Assembly (NCBI GenBank): GCA_021397835.1
Contig: JAJFZO010000344.1
Span: 7,316,001-7,380,000, forward strand
Direction of reading: 5' to 3'
Origin: Moringa oleifera
Lineage: Eukaryota; Streptophyta; Magnoliopsida; Brassicales; Moringaceae
Length of the DNA stretch: 64,000 nucleotides
Positions 38,701-49,719 of the stretch are shown one piece after another (position 1 is the first letter of the stretch; each line of letters begins with the position of its first letter). The position numbers and the translations under genes are program-made. The notes under the pieces were generated by a model. The model saw only the letters and a program-made list of their open reading frames with translations, ran no database searches and was not told the DNA's origin.

Positions 38701-39392
38701 CAAACTGATAGCGTAACTTAGGCAGGAAGATATTTGAGTGTCTGCCCACAATGCTTAGTCAACACCTAATCTTCAGTACCAAACTAATAATCTAGCATAT
38801 CCCGTGTAATTCCTTCCATACAAAACAAGAATATCAGCCCGCGTAGATTCACGTAGCAAGCAACACATAGGTGAGATTGCTTTGAACATAGACAAGCTAA
38901 GCTACAATATTAATTGGGTTTAATCTGAGACTCTGTCAAATCGGAGAACAGCTTCTTCTTCTCTGTTGCTTGTTGGGTTCTAGTTGTTGCCATATTAAGT
39001 CTAAGTCATGGTTTTACCTTCATGTGCTTGGTTGTGTTGGCTTGTCTTTGCTGCATTCTGTCTTCTTTTTCTTTGGTTTCTTTCTTCTCTCTCTGCCGTC
39101 AGTCAACTTTGATCATGAAAGAAAATATGATAATTTCATGATCATGTTTTGTCTTTTAAGTGATCGCCAAATCTGACCATGTATATTAATATGTGAAAGT
39201 CATTCTCAAAGGCAATCTTTTCTTAATTAATTACCTTTAGATTTGTTAATTAAATCACTGTAAAGCCAAGTAATTTCTAGGCAGCCAATCAACAAAGCTT
39301 ATAATAAGGGAATTCAGATTTAGTAGAAAGAGAGGAAATCCCCAAACACCTGACGTTGTCAAACATAGTTGAGCAAAGATCAACAAGTGATC
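35737..39392. other. AT-rich spacer between P450 genes A and B
   Basis: About 3.6 kb, strongly AT-rich from 36000 to 38440, with no coding sequence or defined repeat. The last 700 bases are more balanced and form the promoter and leader of gene B, including pyrimidine-rich stretches near 39055-39110. Confidence 0.55.
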
Positions 39393-40996
39393 ATGTTTCA
39401 ATCACTCTTCATCTATGTTCTTCCTCTTGTCTTCTTCTCGTTCTTCATCAAATGGCTCCTTAATTCTACTCCAGCCTCTGGCAGGAACATACCTCCTTCA
39501 CCACCAAAGTTCCCAATTCTGGGGAACCTTCACCAACTTGGGTTTTATCCTCAACGCAACCTGAGATCATTAGCACAAAGATACGGTCCTCTCATGCTGC
39601 TTCACTTTGGTGATGTCCCTGTTCTTGTCGTCTCATCTGCAGGAGCTGCCTGTGAGATCATGAAAACGCATGATCCCATCTTCTCAAACAGGCCTAAACT
39701 CAGCACTGCCGAAAAGCTTCTCTACCAGGGCAAGGATGTGTCGACAGCTCCATATGGAGAGTACTGGAGGCAGATGAGAAGCATTTGTGTCCACCAGCTT
39801 TTAAGTAACACAAGGGTTCGGTCTTGTCAAGCTGTGAGAGAAGAAGAAACAGCTCTCTTGGTCAAAAAGATTGAAGAGTCCTCCCTGTCGTCACTTCCAG
39901 TTAATTTAACTGAAATGTTTGCAGCTTTAACAAATGATGTGATATGCAGGGTGGCTCTGGGAAGGAAGTATTGTGGAGGTGAAGAAGGGAGGAAGTTTAA
40001 CGAGTTGTTAAAAGAGTTCATGAGATTGTTGGGTGCTTTCTACGTTGGGGACTTTGTTCCATGGCTTGCTTGGATCCATTTCGTTAATGGGCAAAACACT
40101 GAAGTGGAGAAAATTGCCCAAGAGTTCGATGAGTTTCTGAATGAAGTAGTTGAAGAACACGTAAACAATCAGAAGAGAAGCTTTCTGAGTGAAGAGTGCA
40201 AGGATTTTGTGGATGTTTTACTTAAGGTTCAAAGTGATAACACTGCTGGACTTTCCATTGACAGAGATAACATCAAAGCCCTCATCTTAGTAAGGACCGA
40301 ACTTTTTCTCCCTCCCACCGTAACACCAGCATGAAATTGATTCCTTGATTTTTAATATCATAAGTGTTCTTGTAGGATATGTTTGCGGCAGGAACGGATA
40401 CAACTTACACAGTCCTGGAATGGGCAATGACAGAGCTCCTGAGGCACCCTGGTGTGATGCAGCGAGTGCAAAATGAAGTCAGACAGGTTGCCAATGGCAA
40501 ACTGAACATAACAGAGAGCGACTTAGAGAGAACACCTTACTTGAAGGCAGTGATCAAAGAAACTCTTCGCTTATACCCTCCAGTTCCATTGCTAGTACCT
40601 CGACAATCAACTCAAGCTGTCAAAATAAAGGGCTACGATATAGCAGCCGGAACAATGGTGATCACCAACGCTTGGGCTATCGGAAGAGACCCCGCTACAT
40701 GGGAGAGGCCCGAGGAGTTTTGGCCGGAGAGGTTCCTGAATAATCCTGTGGATGTCAAAGGGCATGATTTTCAGCTGATTCCATTTGGAGCTGGCAGAAG
40801 AGGTTGCCCTGGAGCATTATTTGCAGTGACTATCACTGAAACAGTCTTAGCAAATCTCCTCAACAGGTTTGATTGGTCCCTGCCTGGTGGGGCTAAACTG
40901 GACGATCTTGACATGACTGAGTGTACTGGCCTTACTATTCACAGAAAGGTTCCCCTTGTTGCTGTTGCAACTCAGTTTCCTGCTCGTTTTTTATGA
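39393..40996 (+). CDS. Cytochrome P450, CYP71 family (gene B)
   Basis: Two exons, 39393-40289 and 40376-40996, 505 residues. Membrane-anchored P450 of unknown substrate. Features: hydrophobic anchor ([20 protein letters not shown]), hinge [27 protein letters not shown]-helix [37 protein letters not shown] and heme loop [11 protein letters not shown] with Cys about 443. The intron (86 bases) is at the conserved CYP71 position ([13 protein letters not shown]) and is closed by in-frame stops if retained. It is clearly related to genes A and A' but distinct, with different anchor and exon 1 details. The ATG at 39393 is the first Met in frame. The fragment at 33031-33429 is a degraded copy of this gene. 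Confidence 0.95.
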
Positions 40997-41790
40997 CGCC
41001 CATCGTGTGGCTGCGGCTGCCATAGCCAAATTTATCAACAATAAAGAGAACCAGAATTATAAGATTCTATGGATGAAGTCATGAGGATCCTCAAGCATGA
41101 ATTGACTTTGTTGGTTTTTAATATGATTTTTTAGAGTTTTTAATAGGAGAAGAAAAATGATATAAAAATTATTGTAGTTTTTAATGACTTAATAATGTTT
41201 TGCATTAATTTGCAAATGGTTTATTTTATTACATTAATAAAAATTTTAATTTTTTAAAAAATAAATAATTAAAATTTAAAATTATCATATCTTAAAATTT
41301 AAATTAAAATATTATTTTTATTTTAAATTCAAACTACGCGGAAAAATAGGTACTCTCCAGGGCAAATAAGGCTAACCGACTTACAGGATGCCGTGTTCGC
41401 TTTTGTTTTCTCCATGTCTTCTCTTTCTTCATGTTTGGTGTCCATCTTGCACTTAGACTTCTTTGGGAAGGATAAAGAACTTCCAGCAAATAATTGCACC
41501 GTGAAAACATCTCTACATGACGTCTGGGTGGGACATGAAATTCTTCCAGATGACAAGAGCACGTTCTGTCTGATAGCATGTCATCTTAGATGAGATGACA
41601 AAGATCCTTCTGCTTGTCGGCAAGACAGCTAAGACAAACAACCCGTGGCCAGTCTTCTCTTATTTTGTTGCATGTCATGTTTTTTCCACAGAAGATTTTT
41701 CTCACTTTAAAATATTCCACTTTATACGGTTGCAAGAGTCCTGTAAGAATGCCTGAACTTTATGAAGCATACTCAAACGGGAAGACATCA
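40997..41790 (+). promoter_or_regulatory. Spacer between gene B and A'
   Basis: Contains the gene B 3'UTR and an AT-rich stretch (41100-41330), then sequence homologous to the upstream region of gene A. It would be the A' promoter. No other gene is seen. Confidence 0.5.
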
Positions 41791-41987
41791 ATGGCAGTTT
41801 TCAGAGAATTAGAGCTCTTACTTGGTGGCTCTCTCATCTTGCATCCCTTTTGCTTCACCATTTTCGCTATCCTCTTGGGATGCTTGCTGTTCAAGTGGTC
41901 TTTTGCTCTAACAAGCAAGAAACACTCACCACATTCTCCACTAAAGCTCTTTATCATTGGGAACCTCCATAATATGGGGTTGCACCC

Positions 41988-42325
41988 AAAAAAAAATGTA
42001 AAAATACTGTCGAATTTTGAGTTTTTTTTTTTTGTGTAAAGGTTATAGTGGCTGCTCAATAATCATTGAGACCCCATATGATGTATATATATATATATAT
42101 ATATATGTAAAGGTTACATTAGGTTTAATTCCTTAAGCATGGTATAATGTACACAAAAATACTGATCAGTTTGTTTCTTGGGCTTCGGGCTTCTCCTTGG
42201 GCTTCTCTGTTTTGTTTCTGGTTTTGGGCTTTTCCTGTTGAACCTGTGGATCAATGCAGACGGGATTGGGTTTGGATACGGGTTGGAGTCCATTGGTGGA
42301 ACGGATCTTACCCGTTGACTTAACA
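41988..42325 (-). repeat. LTR, downstream copy (3' LTR of the element)
   Basis: On the minus strand it starts TGTTAAGTCAACGGG at 42325 and runs to the target-site duplicate, ending in a T-run. It contains a (TA)n tract longer than that of the other LTR (about 42085-42107). It matches 46631-46957 with about a dozen substitutions. Confidence 0.92.
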
Positions 42326-42334
42326 TCCCCCCTC
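42326..42334 (-). other. Polypurine tract
   Basis: GAGGGGGGA on the minus strand directly abutting the 3' LTR, the expected position of the plus-strand primer of an LTR retrotransposon. Confidence 0.7.
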
Positions 42335-42390
42335 AAGCTAAGGGGAGCTTCATCGACCCGAAGCTTGTGCCAGAAGACCCGAAACTGAGA

Positions 42391-43900
42391 TTAAGAGAGG
42401 GGCTTGGTGAGTGCATCGACGATCTGTTCTGAGGAAGGGATGTAATTGATCTTGAGCGAGCCGTTGGAAACATAGTCACGGATGAAATGAACATCGACCT
42501 CGATGTGCTTGGTACGGGAATGGAAGATTGGGTTGGCAGCAAGAGCAGCAGCTCCCTGATTGTCGCACCAGAGTGTAGCTTGATGGTCAGGTAAGAGTCT
42601 CGTCTCTTTGAGTAGTGACTTTATCCAAGTAATCTCAGCTGTAGCTTGAGCTAGTGCCTGATACTCAGATTCGATACTAGAACGGGCAACGACATTCTGT
42701 TTCTTGGAGCTCCAAGAGATGATGTTGTTGCCAAGAAACACACAGTGGCCACTAATGGAACGCCGATCATCAGGGCAGCAAGCCCAATCAGCATCGAAAA
42801 AGGCCATTAGTTTAAACTGTGATAAGGGTTAAAACATGAGGCCGAGGTTCACAGTTCCTTTGAGGTAATGAAGGAGGCGTTTGCAAGCTTGCCAGTGAGT
42901 GGTGGTAGGGGCATGTAGGAATTGGCTAAGGTTGTTAACTGGGAAAGAAATGTCAAGTCGGGTAAGGGTGAGATATTGAAGAGAGCCAATGAGTTTTCTA
43001 TAGGCTGTGGGGTGTAGAAGTGGAGATCCGGAGGTGAGAGATAATGGTTTGCCAGTAGACATAGGAGTTGGACAAGGTTTGGAGAGATTTAGATGGTGGG
43101 ATTGGAAAAGATCAGTGATGTATCTGGCTTGGGTTAAAAAGAGGCAGTGAAGGGAACGGTGAACCTGAATCCCTAGGAAGTAATTAAGAGAGCCAAGAGT
43201 TTTAAGTGCATACCTCTTGTGGAGACGAGAGATAAATTGATGGATGTGAGGTGAATTGTTGCCTGTCACAAGAATTTCATCCACATAAATTAAGACATAG
43301 AGGCAGTAATCACCAGAGAGTTGAAAAAACAAAGAGCTGTCAGCCTTAGAATTGAGGAAACCTCAATCTAAAAGTTGCTTCTTGATGTTGTGAAACCAAG
43401 CTCGAGGGGCTTGTTTCAGACCATAGAGAGCTTTCTTGAGAGAACAAATGTATTGAGGTCGAAGAGGATCAACAAACCCAGGTGGTTGAGACAAAAAAAA
43501 ACAGTTTCTTGTAGATGATCATTGAGGAAGACATTGTGAACATCCAATTGTTGAATATCCCAGCCCTTTGACATAGCAACAGATAATGGAATTTTGATAG
43601 TGCAGGGCTTTATAACAGGGCTAAATGTTTGAGAAAAGTCAATGCCAGGTGACTATTGGAATCCTTTAGCAACCAATCGAGCTTTGTACCTTTCAATAGT
43701 ACCATCAGCATGATATTTCACTTTAAAGATCCATTTGTTGTCAATCACCTTGTGATTTGGAGGTTTAGGCACTAACTCCCATGTCTTGTTGTGCAAGAGA
43801 GCTTGAAATTCAGCAAGCATAGCTTTCTTCCAGATTGGATTAGCAAGGGCAGCAGCAATATTGGTTGGTAAGGGCTGTGGTATAGCTGTGGAGGTAAGGA
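42391..43900 (-). pseudogene. Copia reverse transcriptase and RNase H, broken
   Basis: RNase H part (42807-42391): FFDADWACCPDDRRSISGHC, SSIESEYQALAQATAEITWI and TLWCDNQGAAALAANP, followed by HIEVDVHFIRDYV. Reverse transcriptase part (about 43900-42829): [44 protein letters not shown], then YVDEILVTG where YVDD is expected. Several in-frame stops and a frame change separate the pieces. Part of the internal polyprotein of the copia element. Confidence 0.88.
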
Positions 43901-44159
43901 ATAACTTTGGTTTGAATATCCCTGCTTATGCTCTGGTGATCATAGGATGAGTAGGTAGTTTGAGAGATATGATTGGTCGAGTAGGTAAGGAAGTGTGGGA
44001 TAGGGTAAAAGGGATTGAAGGTGAAGGGGTAGTAAGGGGTGAGGAGTGAGGGAGAGTGGAGGAAGGACTAGAAGGAGAGTCCAGTGAGGGTGAGGCATGA
44101 GAGTCCAGAGAATTTTGTTGTGTGCCACTGCTGCCACCAGTTGGAGAATCAGAATTAGG

Positions 44160-45205
44160 TTAAATCAACAATGAGGTGGATGAAGGAATAGGGATATTAG
44201 TGGGTATTGAGGTTGGACTGGGAAAGAGGGTAAAAAAGAGAAATTCAAGCTCATTGAAAGTGACATTCCTAGTAATGTAAACACGTCCAGAAGGATGTAA
44301 ATATTTATAACCCTTATGAGTAGGACTGTACCCTAAGAAAAGACACTTAGCAGACCTAAAGTCCATCTTATATTTATTATAGGTTCTTAAGTGTGGATAA
44401 CAAGTGCACTCGAATGTTTTTAGAAAATTGTAGTCGGAGTTTTTATGAAAAAGCAACTGAATAGGTGACTTATGTGACAAAATGGGAGTGGGCAGCCTAT
44501 TGATTAAATACATTGCAATGTCAAAGGCTTCCCACCAGAAGTGTAAAGGCAATGAGGCTTGACTGAGGAATGTAAGTCCTAACTCTGTGATGTGTCTATG
44601 TTTCCTTTCAGCCTTGCTATTTTGTTGGTGTATGTGTGGACATGGATGCCTAAAGCCTATTCCTTGTTGATGAAGAAAAGATGAGAATGACCTGTATTCT
44701 CTCCCCCCCTCCCCCAATCACTTTGAACTGTTTTTATTCTAGTGTTTAAAAGGTTTTCAATCTGTTTCTTGAAGTGCACAAAAACTAGTAATGCTTGTGA
44801 TTTGTCTTTGAGTGGGTATATCCAGGTGTATCTAGTGTAATCATCAATAAAATAAATGTAGTATTTATAACCTTCCCTGGATAACACATGAGAGGGACCC
44901 CAAAGATCTGTGTGAATTAATTCCAGTGGCTAAGTTGTTTTACTTTGGGAAAGATTAAATGGTAGATTATGGCTTTTCCCAATAGCACAAGCTGAGCAAA
45001 AAGAAGAACTTGTATTTACTTTAGAAAAGGTGATACAAGATCTTCTAAGAGTCCTAACAATTGAATCCGAAGGATGACCAAGACGTTTATGCCAAAGATC
45101 ACTGTTCACTGACATAGAATTAGAAAAGCAAAAAGGTAGATTAACTTGACATGACTCAGACTTAGCAGTATGGGCTGCCTTATTGACTACTGGGCTAGTG
45201 TGCAA
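44160..45205 (-). pseudogene. Copia integrase region, broken
   Basis: Pre-integrase zinc motif: LWHKRLGHPSD ... FCSACAIGKSHNLPF (His-His-Cys-Cys). Integrase core: YKYYIYFIDDYTRYTWIYPL, a VQSDWG stretch, then NSKAERKHRHITELGLTFLS and FWWEAFDIAMYLINRLPTP, and a YKMDFRSAKCLFLGYS segment. The core is split between two frames near 44700, at a C-run (44703-44714). Within the copia element. Confidence 0.88.
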
Positions 45206-45882
45206 TGATTGTTGTTGAAGAGGGTGTGACTGGTGGTGGCAGTGGCAGCAGGGAAATGCAGTAGATAGAGACCATTTTTAGCTTTCCCTTTGAACAATAT
45301 TCTCCGACTGACCTGATCCTTCACAAAGCAATGTTTTTTGTCAAACATAACAAAGATATCATTATCAGAAATAAGTTTAGAGACACTAATAAGGTTTTTG
45401 GAAATGGTAGGCACATGCAAGATGTTTTTAAGATGCAACTTGACATTTGGCAAATATGTAGCGAGAGTGTTGTAGCCTATATGAGATATATTGAGGGCTT
45501 TACCATTACCAACCACCAGTTTCTGTTTACCAGTGTAGCCAGATCTCAAGGGAAGGTTGTCCAAGTCAGCAGTCACATGATTGGAGGCACCACTATCAGC
45601 ATACCAGGCGGGATCAACTATGGAATCAGTCGATGCGAGGTATGCATTTTGATTTGCATTACTGCTGTTGTTGCTATTTGGTGTCTTGAAAGAATCTTCG
45701 AACCTGTACCAGCAGTCATAGGCAGTGTGACCTTGCTTGGTGCAAATTTGACAGATTGGCCTGCTGTTGTTTCTACCTCTACCACGGTCATTCATTCTTC
45801 CTCTATTACAGTCTCGATTGAAGTTGCCATTTCTCCAAGGGGTAAGGCTTTTGTGGTTTTTGTTTACAGCTATATTGACCAC
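45187..45882 (-). pseudogene. Copia gag zinc knuckle and aspartic protease
   Basis: One open stretch containing the CCHC knuckle CQICTKQGHTAYDC and the protease active site WYADSGASNHVTAD (DSGA), then VVGNGKALNISHIG. It continues as part of the gag-pol polyprotein, but the neighbouring segments are in different frames. Confidence 0.88.
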
Positions 45883-45906
45883 TAGATTGATATTGTTTAT
45901 AGTTTC

Positions 45907-46600
45907 TTAATTGTACTGCTCAAGCCTCTGTTCATGGCTTAATAGCAATGCTAGGACCTCTTGCAAGGATAGTTCGTCGGTTCTGGATTGTATGTTGATG
46001 GTCACAGCATCATAGTCCTTTCCAATGCCGGTAAGTAGTGTAGTGATGAATTCGAGGTCTGAGACTGGATTACCTGTCATAGCTAGGCTGTCTGAGATGT
46101 TTTTGAGTTGATTGTAGTATGTTGTGACTGAGGCTGATCCTTTCTTTGTGGAGTATAGTGTAGATTTCAGCTGCATGAATTTGGACCTCATTTGGGGTTT
46201 CAAACAATCTTTCAACTCCTGACCATATACCATGCGCTGTGGTATCGGTTTTGATTTAATTTAAAATGTCCAAGGAGATTATGGACATCAGCCAGCTTGC
46301 CAATAATTGGTCTTGCTGGATCCATTCTGGATATTCTGGATTATCCTCTTCTCTTGTTTTTCCTTCATCATCTGTGATGTAAAGGTTTGCTGGTGGACAA
46401 GGCTTGGTTCCCAGTAAAAATCCATCTATTTTGTGGCCCTTAGCTAGAGCAAGGACTTGATTTTTCCAGATGACATAATTTTCTCTGTCAAGTTTGAAGC
46501 TGAACTAGAAACTTAGGGATGCAGAGAAGGGAAACGAATTCTTTGAAGGCTGATTGTTTGTAGCACTGGTGTTGGAGATGGGGTTAGTAAAGGAAGCCAT
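45907..46600 (-). pseudogene. Copia gag (UBN2-like), broken
   Basis: Starts at an ATG at 46600 (MASFTNPISNTSATN), just downstream of the primer-binding site, and includes YVIWKNQVLALAKGHKIDGF. An early in-frame stop follows SFPFSASLSF. A second stop and frame change near 46250 lead into LKSTLYSTKKGSASVTTYYN ... LLTGIGKDYDAVTINI, typical of copia gag. Confidence 0.85.
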
Positions 46601-46617
46601 GACAACAGATCTCTGGA

Positions 46618-46630
46618 GGCTCTAATACCA
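46618..46630 (-). other. Primer-binding site (tRNA-Met type)
   Basis: TGGTATTAGAGCC on the minus strand, next to the 5' LTR. It differs at one base from TGGTATCAGAGC, the usual plant initiator tRNA-Met primer site. Confidence 0.85.
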
Positions 46631-46957
46631 AGAAAGAATGTAAAAATACCGTAGAATTCTGAGTTTTTTCTTTCTGTGTAAAGGTTATAGTGGCTGCTCA
46701 ATAATCATTGAGACCCTATATGATGTATATATATATATGTAAAGGTTACATTAGGTTTAAATCCTTAAGCATGGTATAATGTACACAAAAATACTGATCA
46801 GTTTGTTTCTTGGGCTTCGGGCTTCTCCTTGAGCTTCTCTGTCTTGTTTCTGGTTTTGGGCTTTTCCTGTTGAACCTGTGGATCAATGCAGACGGGCTTC
46901 GGTTTGGATACGGGTTGGAGTCCATTGGTGGAACGGATCTTACCCGTTGACTTAACA
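46631..46957 (-). repeat. LTR, upstream copy (5' LTR of the element)
   Basis: Begins on the minus strand with TGTTAAGTCAACGGG at 46957 and ends ...TTTTTACATTCTTTCT next to the primer-binding site. Homologous to 41988-42325, with a shorter (TA)n run. Confidence 0.92.
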
Positions 46958-48675
46958 CACCCCCACCGCTCCCTCCACTCCTTGGCTCAACGCTATGGGC
47001 CCCTCATGTTGCTTCTCTTCGGCAGTGTGCCAGTGCTTGTTGTCTCCTCCGCTCATGTTGCTCGTGATATCATGAAAACCCATGATCTCATCTTTGCAAA
47101 CAGACCCAAATCAAGCATCTTTGAGAAGCTACTCTACAATTGCAAAGACGTGTCTTCGGCACCTTACGGTGAGTACTGGAGGCAAATAAGGAGCATATGC
47201 ACCTTGCATCTCTTGAGCACCAAGAGAGTTCAATCTTTTCGCAGCGTGAGAGAAGAGGAGACAGCTCTTATGATCAAGAAGATCGAACAGTCTAGTTCCT
47301 CTTCATTGCCTGTTAATCTGAGTGAAACTTTCGTGACGATAACAAATGATGTAACATGCAGAGTGGCCTTGGGGAGGAAGTATAGCGGAGGGGAAGGTGG
47401 GAGAAAGTTTAAGGAGCTCTTAAGGAAGTTCACAGAGTTGTTGGGAAGCATGGATGTGGGGGATTATATTCCATGGTTCGCTTGGGTGAGTCGTGTCAGC
47501 GGTGTGGATGCTAAGATAGAGAAAGTGGCAAAAGAGTTCGACGATTTTCTTGATGGAGTAGTTGAAAAACACGTGGATCGTATGAAGAACGAGAGCACTC
47601 ACGACCATGGTGATGACCTTCAAGGTGAAGACCTGAAGGACTTTGTGGACATCTTGCTTTGGATTCAAAAAAACATAATTGGATTTCCCATTGACATGGT
47701 TAGCGTGAAGGCTCTGATCTTGGTAAGGCATCTCTCGTACACATATAAAGCAGACAGGCGGGCAAGCTTCGTTGCCACTGATTACCTGATATGTTTTTCT
47801 TGCAGGACATGTTTGCAGCTGGTACAGACACGACCTACACAGTCCTGGAGTGGGCGATGACAGAGCTGTTGAGGCACCCAAAGGCTTTGAAGGAATTGCA
47901 GAATGAGATCAGGAGCATTTCAGATGGCAAATCACACATAACAGAAGATGATCTGGATCGAATGAACTATTTAAAAGCAGTGATCAAGGAGACTCTCCGC
48001 TTGCATCTTCCAGTTCCATTGTTAATTCCCCGAGAATCAACCCAGGATGTCAAAATAGAAGGCTATGATTTTGCAGCTGGTACTCGGGTTATCATCAACG
48101 CCTGGGCAATCGCAAGAGACCCTGCATCATGGGAAAACGCTGAGGAGTTCAGGCCAGAGAGGTTCTTAAACAGTCCTGTAGATTTCAAGGGGCATGACTT
48201 CCAGTTGATCCCATTTGGAGCTGGCAGGAGGGGCTGCCCTGGTATCCGATTCGCAATGGCCATTAATGAGCTTGTATTAGCAAATGTTGTTCACAGGTTT
48301 GACTGGAAATTGGCCAGTGGAGGAGCAAAAGGAGAGGGCTTGGACATGACCGAGTGCAACGGGATTACCAAACATAGAAAGTTTCCTCTTTTTGCTATGG
48401 CTACACCTCGTTCTAGCTAGTGTCAACGTGTCATGTGTCTTATGTGGTTCTGGTTTGTGCAATGAACCAAATAAGTATTGTGCCATTTGATTGGAAAATC
48501 TCTCTTAAAAATGTTTTTTAATTATTAATTTTTATGTTTTTATTTTTTTATCAATTTGGATAAAAATATCCTCACACTTAATTATTTCTTTACATGTTAC
48601 ATGTACTTACACTAAAAAATCTTTTGTTATGTCTAATTCTTCAAATACCACATTCTAAAAAAAAAAATGTAATAA

Positions 48676-48747
48676 ATAATAATTGAAGAACCATACTCTT
48701 TACTTACTTACATAATAATTGAAGAACCATACTCTTTACTTACTTAC
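48676..48747. repeat. 36-bp tandem duplication
   Basis: Two exact adjacent copies (48676-48711 and 48712-48747) of a unit containing TTGAAGAACCATACTCTTTA. The perfect identity suggests a recent slippage or duplication event. Confidence 0.9.
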
Positions 48748-49689
48748 AATGAAATAAGTAATAAATATTTCAAAAAAAAAAAAAATCTAACAAGCTAGCC
48801 TCGATAAAAATAATTTTTTAAAAATATTTCTCTTTTTCCAATATTTTTTGTTTTACTTTAAAAACAAGAACACATCTTCTCTCTTTAAATTTGTATTAGA
48901 AACTCATTTTACTTTCTAAATATATTATATTTTCAATTAATTATATGATTAAAACCGGTTTTTAATTGGTTGAAAAGATAATTTAAGGTTACTATTTTTC
49001 GTTTTAGCTTTGGCAAAACATTTACAAAACAAAGAGAGCATCATTCTTCACGAGTATTCAGATAGGTCGAAAATAATAAAACTATCTATAGTTTTATCTT
49101 TCTTTGGTATTTAAAACAATGAGTTGTTGTATATTATTTTTTAAAATTTTTTTACTTAAATTATAATAAAGTATGTTTTTTAGAGTGTCTAATGACTTAC
49201 TATATACTTACACATTGTTATTTTAATAAAAATTTATTATGAATTATATATAACTGATAAATCTTGAACTATTATATGTGTTAACAGTTACACACTATTG
49301 TTTGCATAAAGGACATGAATTTATGCACGTGATATGATTTTTTTTTAAAATAAAAAATCACTTAAATAAAGTAATTTCGTATACCCATCTTACATGATAT
49401 ATTCTAAAAAAACAACTTATAAGAACAACACTGAATTTTTAATTTTTTTAAAAATATTATTTTGATGGAAAATATCTTACTATAATGCATTTTTACGAAT
49501 CCTAATAACTTATTATATTGTTATGGTAAATATTATGCTTTTATAATGAGTCATTATTATAGAGAACGCAAAATTCGCAAAAGATTGGTTGCATTCAGAG
49601 ATTGATTTGGGGGTGGAAAGAGAGAATTGGAGGGACCAAGTAAAGAAAAGGAGGAGTTTTGAGAAGAAAATGTGTGCCCTATGTTTAAT

Positions 49690-49719
49690 AAAGAGAGAGA
49701 GAGAGAGAGAGAGAGAGAA
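49690..49719. repeat. (GA)n microsatellite
   Basis: About fifteen uninterrupted GA dinucleotides in the AT-rich spacer. Confidence 0.9.

Larger units (their letters stand above)
41988..46957 (-). mobile_element. Ty1/copia LTR retrotransposon, degenerate
   Basis: About 4.97-kb element on the minus strand, inserted in P450 A' exon 1 and flanked by a CACCC direct repeat (41983-41987 and 46958-46962). LTRs at each end, a tRNA-Met-type primer-binding site and a polypurine tract are present. Coding order gag, protease, integrase, reverse transcriptase, RNase H is that of Ty1/copia. Every domain is broken by stops or frame changes, and the reverse transcriptase catalytic motif reads YVDE rather than YVDD, so it is not autonomous. 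The LTRs differ at about a dozen positions plus indels, so the insertion is not very recent. Confidence 0.95.
41791..48420 (+). pseudogene. P450 gene A' split by a retrotransposon
   Basis: CYP71-family sister of gene A. Exon 1 is split: 41791-41987 encodes the anchor and hinge up to GNLHNMGLHP, then about 5 kb of copia element is inserted, and coding resumes at 46963 (the target-site duplicate is 46958-46962) with [15 protein letters not shown] and runs to 47722. Intron 47723-47805; exon 2 47806-48420. Apart from the insertion I find no frameshift or stop: the two halves join in frame, exon 1 is one codon shorter than in A, and the heme loop [11 protein letters not shown] is intact. The hinge differs from A (PHSPLKLFIIG against [11 protein letters not shown]), losing two prolines. 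The 83-base intron is two bases longer than in A. The C-terminus [12 protein letters not shown] differs sharply from [12 protein letters not shown] in A. Non-functional unless the whole element were spliced out, which is unlikely. Confidence 0.93.

Noticed and set aside
45331..45885. Plus-strand frame of 184 codons inside the copia element
   Set aside because: Antisense to the gag/protease segment, which carries CCHC and DSGA motifs on the minus strand.
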